Shown one piece after another: positions 20,123-27,964 of a stretch of DNA of 64,000 nucleotides (its first letter is position 1; each line of letters opens with the position of its first letter). The translations under genes and the position numbers were made by a program. The notes under the pieces were generated by a model that saw only the letters and a list, made by a program, of their open reading frames with translations, had not been told where the DNA came from and made no database searches. Where the stretch lies: NCBI GenBank assembly GCA_033557465.1, contig CM066031.1:1072741640-1072805639 (forward strand). The letters are read 5' to 3'. This DNA comes from Ichthyophis bannanicus. Taxonomy: Eukaryota; Chordata; Amphibia; Gymnophiona; Ichthyophiidae.

Positions 20123-22201
20123 GCTCAAGGTAAATGTTTTACTTGTGGGGAAGTGGGACACTTCAGTAGGAATTGTCAGGCCAGGACAGCGCTTGTATCC
20201 ACCCTTTGCAAGGAAAATGGGGAAGGATTCTTGCTGGCTGTGGACGTGGAGGGCATTCCCACAGAAGCCCTGTTGGACTCGGGTGCTGATCAGTCAATGA
20301 TTTCAAGCAAACTATGGACTGATATCCAAGCCCACAGTGATCAGGCCCCAAGACCAACTGAGCAGAGTATTAAGATTAGATGTGTGCATGGTGCCGCATC
20401 GTCATACCCCCTAAGTAAGGTGAAGGTGAAGGGCTTAGGTTTAGAGCGAGAGACTGTAGTCGCTGTAGTCCCTAGGCTCCCTCATGAATTAGTTTTAGGG
20501 AAGGACTGGCCTCAGTTCAGGCGAGGCCTAGTGGAAGGACTACAAACCAGGACAGGTCTAGTATCTACCAGGGCCCGCTCCAAAGCTGAGATAGAGGCTC
20601 AGGACCCAGTAGACGAACCCCTCGCTGACTTGCCTTTGCATGAGGAGTTGATAACACCCCCTACAAAAACACATAGGGAAAGGAAGGCTGATAAGAAGAA
20701 GGCTAAGCAGATGAGAAAACAGAATAAAACAGAACCAGCAGCAGGGCAAGAATTACCATGGGCTCCTGCAGACCTAGTGGGCAAGTTTCTTTCTTTCCCG
20801 GAGGAACAAAGGGATGACCCTGCCCTATCACGGGCCTTTAAATATGCCAGTACAGAGAGGGAAACCCTACCCCGATTTTTTCTGGAGGAGGAGCTGTTAT
20901 ATCGAGAAAGCCTAGACCCTCAGTTAGGACTCACACGGAAACAATTAGTGATACCTACCACTTTTAAAAATTTGGTTTTGAGGTTGGCCCACGACCACCC
21001 TACAGGCGGTCATAAAGGCGTTCACGGTACGTTGGACCAGATTTTATCGCACTTTTATTGGCCGGGAATTTTTAAGGAAACCGCAAAATTCTGTGAGGCC
21101 TGCCCTCAATGTCAAAGAGTTTCTTCATCCCATCCAAAGAAAGTACCGTTAGTTTCCGTACCCCTTATATCCAAACCTGTGTATAGGTTAGCGATGGATA
21201 TAGTGGGCCCCCTGAAGAGGACTCCCCGGGAGTTTCAATACATACTGGTAATTATCGACCAAGCCACCTGTTTCCCGTGGGCCATTCCCTTACGGAATAC
21301 GTACGCTAGAGTCATTGTGGCCGAAATAGTGAAGCTGTTTTGTGAGATTGGGTTTCCTCAGGAAGTTTTAACCGATCGTGGGAGTAACTTCCTTTCTAAA
21401 TACCTAGCCCAAGTCTGGGATGCCTTTGGCATTTGCCATGTTGAGACAGCCGCTTACCATCCACAATCAAACGGTTTAGTGGAAAGGCTAAATCAAACTA
21501 TAAAAAGAATGTTGAGGAGAAGTCTAGGAGGTGAGATGTCTGATTGGGATATAGTACTCCCGTTCGTGTTGTATGCATGCAGAGAACGTAAGCAGTCTTC
21601 TACTGGCGTATCTCCATACGAGTTGATGTATGGGCGAGTCCCCAGAGGAGTCTTGGACATATTACGGGAGCAGTGGGTGGAGCCAGCCTTAGAGGAGGTG
21701 GAGGTTCCAAAATTTTTAAGAGATCTGAAAGGACGCTTGCAGCGTACCACCCAGGTGGCGGAGGGAAATAGTATTACTAGTTGAACCCGCCAGAAAAAGT
21801 ATTATGACCAGTCTGCCCGACCCCGACAATTGGAGATAGGTGAGAAGGTGGTTGTTATGGTAGATGGATCCAGCCCAAAGTTTGAAGCCAAATGCAAAGG
21901 CCCTTATAGGGTCATCAAATGAGTGGGACCAGTTTTGTTTATAGTAAAGACGAGGAAAGGAAGACAGCAAACTTTCCACATAAATGTATTGCAACCGTGG
22001 CATGAGCGGGTAGCGCTAGCTCGGTTAGCTACAACATCAGGTGAATTGGATAGCTGTCACACGGAGCAGACCATCCCTTTTAGAATTCGGTGCTGTGCCG
22101 ACAGTTGTCTGCCAGCCCGGAATATCTTAAGGGGGGATCTGTGGTGGCGAGGCCACGGGAGAGAAGGAGGAAAGGGGGAAAAAACAGGCATTTTCCTCTA
22201 G
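20081..22201 (+). pseudogene. Gypsy pol lacking RT: CCHC knuckle, protease, integrase
   Basis: From the knuckle the frame enters an aspartic protease with LLDSGADQSMI and ELVLGKDWPQF. A Lys-rich linker of about 110 residues follows, then the integrase: H2C2 zinc finger (HDHPTGGHKGVHG ... CEACPQCQ), then the D,D,E core with MDIVGPL, LTDRGSNF and YHPQSNGLVERLNQ. TGA stops at 21782-21784 and 21920-21922 break the C-terminal part, which contains GPYRVIK and FHINVLQPWHE. The frame then runs into LTR2 and stops at 22199-22201. No RT or RNase H motif lies anywhere between the LTRs. The protease-integrase adjacency is the Gmr1 order. Such a copy would depend on RT supplied in trans. Confidence 0.85.
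22129..22139 (+). other. Polypurine tract before the 3' LTR
   Basis: AAGGGGGGATC lies immediately upstream of the LTR2 start at 22140. It is the expected plus-strand primer of an LTR retrotransposon. Confidence 0.7.
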
Positions 22202-23541
22202 GAAAGGAATTAGCTCCAGGAGTTTAAGGGTTAAAACTCCAGAGTTAGAAAAAAAACTCCATGCAGAAAGTTGGTGTTAGAAAGACAAGCCCTAGCTCCA
22301 TGGCAACCAGCACTGCTCACGAGGAACAGCTGGGAGTGGAGATAGAAAACGAAAGGGAAATACACAGATATAAGGTGGAGGAAGTTAGAGGAAGGGAGGA
22401 GCATAAGCAGCACGAGAAGCATAAGCAGCACGGGGAGCATAAGCAGCAGAGGAAGCAGCAGCACGAGGAGCACGGAGGGGAGAAGGAACACAGAGCAAGG
22501 CCTGTACACAGAGTAAGGCATGAGCCCAAGGAGTCCTGCAGGAGGTACAGAAGAAATCCTTTGAGAGGGAAAGCTTATCAGGGAGACGAACCAAGCTATG
22601 AAAATGGCAGAGAGTTGTCCCCAGCACAGCAGATGGAAACAGAGCCTTCGGCAGTAAAGTCTGAGGAGAGCTTATTTCCACAAAGTAAGGTGAGCACCTT
22701 AAAAGCCTCTCATAGCTTCCTGAGAGAAAAGAAACCTCCTAATGACTCCAAGAGCCCTCAGCAGAGAGAGGAAGCCATATTACAGAAAGTTTTAAAGGTT
22801 TTAGGAAAGTTAAAGCCTGATACTTCTGATACAAGGTTAAACCATTTACCAACAGATTCTGAAGGGCAAAGCATGGACCTAGTAGAATCTGTGCTAGAGG
22901 ATTTGCCCTCAGATATGGAAATGGATTGCTCTTTAGTTTATGCCCAAAACTGACAAGCTATAAGGTTTAGAAAGTAGGAAACCTAGAAGCTTAGCTTTCA
23001 GTGGGGCAGTGCTGAGAAGAATATGCAAATGAGGTGCTGAGCTCCGAGGCTTGACTCAGAGTTTTTTCAAAAGACTGTTTTGCAAGTGAAGGCCAGAGTT
23101 TGTAATTCAGCCTCTAAGAAAAGCCTGTGGGTGAGAGAAAAATAGTTGCAGTAAAAGTGCCATTGGTCTGCATAACTTGAAGAGTGTAAAGTTTGTAACC
23201 AAGCTGGAAGCTGTTGTTTGGCATGAAGAGTACTGGCTATTTCCACCTAAAGATATACTGTTGCCTGGCATTTTAAATAAGCTAACTTCAGAAGCAATTT
23301 ATTCTGTTGATTTTGTTTCACTGGAGAAAGTATCCACCATTTTTATGTTTTGGTATTTTTGAACTGCAAAGTTCATTTGGCTGAAGAATAAGTAAAAATC
23401 CTGTGTGCCTTGGAAAAAACCTCTCGGCTGAATTCATTCAACCTCACAACTACATGCATAGGTGATTAAACAAGGGACATTAAAAAAATAAGTTCCGTCC
23501 CCCACCACTAGGCTACCGCCTGGCCAGTAGGGAGCGCGACA
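22140..23541 (+). repeat. 3' LTR of the Gypsy element
   Basis: It is a near-identical copy of 17571-18970. The poly(A) motif is changed to AATAAGTAAAA here. The LTR-internal ORF is intact. The right TSD copy GTAC is at 23542-23545. Confidence 0.88.
22300..22953 (+). CDS. LTR-encoded ORF of unknown function, intact
   Basis: The 217-codon frame starts MATSTAHEEQLGVEIEN (an in-frame ATG also exists at 22261) and stops at the TGA at 22951-22953. All of it lies inside LTR2. About residues 38-72 are a His/Glu/Lys/Gln-rich run built on EHKQHEKHKQH repeats, likely a charged helix. A basic stretch (CRRYRRNPLRGK) follows, then a Ser/Pro/Glu-rich tail with LEDLPSDMEMD. No signal peptide or membrane segment is seen. 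I recognise no family. ORFs inside LTRs are uncommon; MMTV is the textbook case, without any similarity here. It may be a real accessory protein or a fortuitous frame in a purine-rich LTR. The 5' LTR copy differs by one stop and a few residues. Confidence 0.4.
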   Translation: MATSTAHEEQLGVEIENEREIHRYKVEEVRGREEHKQHEKHKQHGEHKQQRKQQHEEHGGEKEHRARPVHRVRHEPKESCRRYRRNPLRGKAYQGDEPSYENGRELSPAQQMETEPSAVKSEESLFPQSKVSTLKASHSFLREKKPPNDSKSPQQREEAILQKVLKVLGKLKPDTSDTRLNHLPTDSEGQSMDLVESVLEDLPSDMEMDCSLVYAQN

Positions 23542-24303
23542 GTACATAGACAAGACCTACAGGGATATAGTCCTGAAGTCCCACCTCCAGTCTGGCAGCA
23601 TCCCTGTTGCCATGGAGAAGAGAGGTCATGTGACAGGAAAGCATCACCCTGGTGTGGCAGGAAGTGATCCTGTAACTAGGACCTGTCCTAATGGTGATGT
23701 AAAACCCTCTTGCACCGAGGAAGTTTCTCCAGGGCCATGTGCCCATGAGGGAAGTGTTAGGACAGCCGTTATAGTTGGTGATTCAATCATTAGGCATGTA
23801 GATAGCTGGGTGGCTGGTGGACGTGAAGATCGCCTGGTAACAAGCCTGCCTGGTGCAAAGGTAGCGGACATCACGCGCCACCTAGATAAGGTCTTAGATA
23901 GTGCTGGGTAGGAGTCTGCTGTCTTGGTACATGTCGGTACCAATGACATAGGAAAATGTGATAGGGAGGTTCTGGAGGCTAAATTTAGGCTTTTAGGTAG
24001 GAAGTTGAAATCCAGAACTTCCAGGGTTGTGTTCTCCAAAATGCTTCCTGTTCCACGTACAGGACCCAAAAGACAGTCAGAGCTCCGGAGTCTCAATGCG
24101 TGGATGAGACAATGGTGCAGAGATGAGGGGTTTGGATTTGTTAGGAACAGGGAAACATTCTGGGAAAAGGAAGGGCTCTTCCGAAGGGATGGGCTTCACC
24201 TTAACCGGGATGGAACCAGGCTGCTGGCATTAACTTTTAAAAAGGAGATAGAGCAGCTTTTAAACTAGATAATAGGGGAAAGCCGACAGTCGCCCAAGAC
24301 CGG

Positions 24304-25790
24304 ATGGTTCGGAAGAAGGTATCCTTGAAGGATACTACCAAAAGCAGAGAGCTTCCAAAAAAGAGTAAAATAGCCCAAATGCCCTCGAGTATGGAGCAGA
24401 CAGAGCTTAAAGATCCCAAATTATCCATGTCTACCAATAGCCAAATTAATATGAATAAAATACAGTCTCTCAAATGCTTGTATGCAAATGCTAGAAGTCT
24501 AAACAATAAGATGGGAGAGTTAGAATATATAGCACTAAATGAAAGGTTAGATATGATTAGAATATCAGAGACATGGTGGAAGGAGGACAACCAGTGGGAC
24601 ACTGTGATACCTGGGTACAAACTGTACCGTAATGATAGAGCTGATCAAATTGGTGGAGGGGTTGCGCTCTATGTTAGAGAGGGCATTGAGTCAGAAAGGA
24701 TTAAAGTTTTGCAGGACTTTCAGAAAGCCTTTGACAAGGTCCCTCATCAGAGACTTTTGGCAAAACTAAAGAGTCATGGGATAGGATGCAGTGTACTATT
24801 GTGGATCAGGAACTGGTTAAAAGATAGAGAGCAGAGGGTAGGGCTAAATGGCCAATTTTCCCAATGGAGAAAGGTGAATAGTGGTGTACCCCAGGGATCT
24901 GTGCTGGGTCCGCTGCTTTTTGACATATTCATAAATGACCTGGAAAGTGGAATAACGAGTGAGGTTATCAAATTTTCAGATGACACAAAACTATTTAAAG
25001 TTGTTAAAACCCAAGAAGATTGTGGAAAATTGCAAGAGGATCTTGATAAATTGGAAGACTGGGCATCAAAATGGCACATGAAATTTAATGTGGACAAGTG
25101 CAAAGTTATGCACCTAGGGAAGAACAACCCAAACTTGTTTACACGATGCAAGGTTCCACATTAGGAGCCACCACCCAGGAAAAAAGATTTAGGCGTCACT
25201 GTGGATACCATGTTAAAACCCTTGGCCCAATGTGCAGCGGCAGCCAAGAGAGCAAATAGAATGCTAGGTATCATATGGAAAGGAATGGAAAATAAAACAA
25301 AAGATATTATAATGCCTCTATATCATTCCATGGTGAGACCGCACCTTGAATATTGTGTGCAATTCTGGTCGCCATATCTTAAAAAGGATATAGCGATTTT
25401 AGAAAAGATTCAGAGAAGAGCCACCAAAATTGTAAGGGGGATGGAAGGATACTCCTATGAAGAAGGCTAAAAAGGTTGGGGCTCTTTAACCTGGAAAAGT
25501 GACGGCTGAGGGGAGATATGATAGAAGTCTATAAATTATTGAACAGAGTGGAACGGGTAAATGTAGATCGATTGTTTACGTTATCAGAATATGGAAAGAT
25601 TAGGGGACATGCAATGAAGCTACAGGGTAAACTATTTAAGACTAATAAAAGAAAATATTGTTTCACTCAACGTGTAATCAAACTCTGGAATTTGTTACTG
25701 GAGGATGTAGTAAAGGCTGTTAGTATAGCTGTGTTTAAAAAAGGTTTGGACAAGTTCCTGGAGGAAAGGTCCATAAACCATTATTAAGAA
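24304..25790 (+). pseudogene. CR1-like ORF2, internally deleted (endonuclease fused to RT palm)
   Basis: It starts MVRKKVSLKDTTKSREL and has the first half of an APE endonuclease (YANARSLNNKMGELE, ETWW, GGGVALYVREGI). Near 24710 it jumps directly to the RT at LQDFQKAFDKVPHQRLL, so the rest of the endonuclease, the linker and RT fingers are lost by one internal deletion. The RT continues with GVPQGSVLGPLLF. At the catalytic site FSDDTK replaces FADDTK. A frameshift near 25160 and another near 25470 separate the C-terminal blocks (EKIQRRATKIV; FKTNKRKYCFTQRVIKLWN). It is not active. Confidence 0.85.
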
Positions 25791-25965
25791 GGGACCCAGG
25801 ATACCAATGCTTGACCCAGTACAAGCATTGTGGAACTTGTGTCTCTTGGGGAAACTGCTAGGTACGTATGACCTAGATTGGCCACTGTTGGAAACAGAAT
25901 ACTGGGCTTGATGGACCTTGGTCTGACCCATTATGGCATATCTTATGTTGTTATGTTCTTATGTT

Positions 25966-26650
25966 AATTCAGTTGGGGACACTTTGAGCACACAAACATC
26001 CCTGTCACACATACAAACCCCTCATTCATGTTCTGGAGTGACCTCCTCAGCCACACTTGAAAAAGAATCCCTTATTCATTCCTGCTCCATAGAGATCAAT
26101 AAGGAGAAATGGAGCCAATAAAGTAGTATCAAAGTCTTTCGCATGTAATCTTATTTCCAAGAGGACAAATGTTAGCTAAATTAGAACATTATAAAACAGA
26201 AAAAAGTACACAAATACCACACCGATATGCAGGTTGCCAGTTTGCCACTATGCAGGCTGGAACTAATGAGAATTCTTGGGGAATCAGGAGAACTAAGGAC
26301 AGTGGAAGCATTAAGCAAACTAGGCAGCCACCTAGAAAGCAACAGTTTTAGGAATGGCAGCAGCAGAACCTAGTACTTCCACCAGCTTCGCTCTACTTAA
26401 TAGTTTAGTGCCACTGTTAAGGTCGGCAGCACATCACTTGCATCTCAGGAGAAAAACAATACATTTCAGTGCATGCAGTAATGCTGATTGTGTATAAGAG
26501 GATACTCCATCATCCCATTTTCTTTTTTCTGCTACATTATAGAAAGAGCAGGTTTTCAAAAACTCGCTCTCTTAAGAATGGCCCATTGCTTGAAGTAGCG
26601 ACAAACCAGTCCAGAGTGTGATACTGATGCAATAGATAATCCTTTATTAA
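25966..26650. other. No gene recognised
   Basis: The sequence is unassigned and low in CpG. No supported frame or terminal repeat is seen. Confidence 0.35.
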
Positions 26651-26682
26651 TATCACTCAGTCCTGGGGTACAGATAGCCTAA

Positions 26683-26722
26683 CCTGACATGGCTGTGTTT
26701 CGCCACAGCCTTCATCAGGGGT
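26683..26722 (-). ncRNA. Hammerhead-like core (degenerate), minus strand
   Basis: The reverse strand reads CCCTGATGAAGGC, then GGCGAAACACAGCC, then ATGTCAGG. CTGATGA is at 26712-26718, GAAAC at 26697-26701 and GTC at 26686-26688 (minus strand). Stem III can pair as ACA/TGT. Stem II is poor and stem I has a mismatch at its first pair. It resembles the Penelope-type motif at 4.1 kb and is probably inactive. Confidence 0.4.
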
Positions 26723-27033
26723 TTGATAGGCACTAAAAAGAACATGAATAAACATAAATTATAACATTGAAGGTTAAAACAGTTAAAAGAATCAAATACA
26801 TTTAGAAGCAAAACTAAAAAAAAAACCCATAAGAAAGCTAATGAAATAATTAAATAATTGTCATCTTGACAGCAGAGACAGCTCGCCGTTCGGTCAAAAA
26901 CTATTTTAGATCATATGCTATTAAGGGTGGCACGTTGAAATATCTTTGAATTAAGCAGTTGTCGTCTGCTACAACATTTAAAGATTGAATACACACCAAG
27001 ATAGTCTCTTGTGTTTCTTCGTACAGCCAATTT

Positions 27034-27080
27034 TGCCCTTGAGGAAGGCTCATCGAAACACGGCCTGTGTCAGGCCAATG
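27034..27080 (+). ncRNA. Hammerhead-like core (degenerate), plus strand
   Basis: TTGAGGAAGGC, then ATCGAAACACGGCC, then TGTGTCAGG. The first core base is changed (T for C in CTGANGA). Stem III pairs as ACAC/GTGT. Stem II is weak. It is oriented opposite to the 26.7-kb copy, about 320 bp away, as expected for pieces of rearranged Penelope ends. Confidence 0.35.
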
Positions 27081-27851
27081 GCTGCATTTTATTAATAAAA
27101 ATTCATTTTACACATTCTTCCTGTTTGCTATCCACGTTTTGTACTGGGTTTGACTCTAGCACGTGGAATTGTGCTTTTTCTGTTGGACTACAATCAAGAG
27201 TTCAATTTAATACATTCATGGTAAGATAAATGATCAAAAATAATAAGAAAAGTTAAAAATAAAATGATGAAGTGATAATAGTAACGATACTCTTAATGTA
27301 TAGGTAAAATCACAATAAAATATATCTAAAAGCAAACCACTAAAATAGACACTATTAATTAATACACCTATAATGACTGAAGGTAGGAAGAGCCAATAAA
27401 GGAAACATTGTAACAAACCATGAACAAATTTGTAGCTCTATACTTCTCATTCAAGTAAACGTATGTGGGAGATAGTAGTAAACATATAATAAAATGTAAC
27501 AGAAGGAACAGGAGCGATGAGTGTTGGCATGAAAGTACCTTAACTATATAAAGTGCTGGTGCCTTGTTTTGACCATAAAAATGGCTGCCATTCTGGGACA
27601 ACTTAGATTTTCATAATGTTGCAATAAGATAACCATATCAAACAAATAACCATATCAAAAATAATGAATTATAAAGTAAATTATTAATAAATCACATAAA
27701 TTTTTAAATTATAAAAAGTCATCTTGGGCGCAAAATGAGACTGTATGCAACTATTTTATCTGAACTATTTTAAAATCAGTTCAGATAAAATAGAACATAC
27801 AATGAGGTTTAGTGAAGGGGGAACAGGAGCGGCAACTGTGAGTGCGAAGTG

Positions 27852-27956
27852 CCTTGAATGCGTGAAGTGCAAGGGCCTTCCTCTAAAGTTAGCCAAACCA
27901 GAGTGATATCAAAAAAGGGAGATGTAATTTAAAAACAAAAGATTAAAAGTTGATTA
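27852..27956 (+). repeat. 105-bp direct repeat, left copy
   Basis: CCTTGAATGCGTGAAGTGCA through to AAAAGTTGATTA. It recurs at 30787-30891 with a single C/T difference (CpG to TpG). The two copies flank the CACTA-ended element, with 8 bp (CACAGGTA) between this copy and the element. Confidence 0.9.
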
Positions 27957-27964
27957 CACAGGTA

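Larger units (their letters stand above)
17571..23541 (+). mobile_element. Gypsy (Ty3) LTR element of Gmr1 type, complete ends, no reverse transcriptase
   Basis: Two LTRs of 1400 and 1402 bp start TGTGGTGGCGAGG and end GCGCGGCA/GCGCGACA. They are flanked by the 4-bp duplication GTAC (17567-17570 and 23542-23545). The 3.17-kb interior encodes gag with a SCAN-like region, a CCHC knuckle, protease and integrase, followed almost directly by the polypurine tract and LTR2. In Gmr1-type elements integrase precedes RT and RNase H, so the missing part is what should follow integrase. The LTRs look about 98 percent identical by eye, which implies a moderately young insertion. It lies inside CR1 ORF1. 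Confidence 0.88.
17371..24268 (+). pseudogene. CR1 ORF1: zinc-finger and SGNH-esterase protein, interrupted by Gypsy
   Basis: Exon-like part one (17371-17570) reads MQTSVQQQDGGFP, then a Cys-rich segment with C-x2-C, Y, C-x2-C (FCIEC ... VCTRC). A one-base frameshift follows near 17515, and the frame ends ENIRKTERY. Part two begins at 23546 with IDKTYRDIVLK, exactly restoring the frame once one GTAC copy is removed. The esterase blocks follow: VIVGDSIIRH (nucleophile Ser), VHVGTNDIG (block III) and RDGLHLNRDG (Asp/His). An in-frame TAG at 23909-23911 breaks it between blocks. Such ORF1 proteins bind RNA and may act at membranes; the role is not settled. It ends 36 bp before ORF2. Confidence 0.82.
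17371..25965 (+). mobile_element. CR1-like LINE (copy 2), split by a Gypsy element
   Basis: ORF1 begins at 17371, stops abruptly at 17570 and resumes at 23546 after a complete Gypsy element. ORF2 follows at 24304, and the 3' UTR ends near 25965 with TTATGTTGTTATGTTCTTATG, a CR1-type terminal repeat. The 5' UTR may reach back to about 16560. ORF2 has lost the part between the endonuclease and the RT palm. It is a different subfamily from copy 1, judging by ORF2 sequence and 3' tail. Confidence 0.82.
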
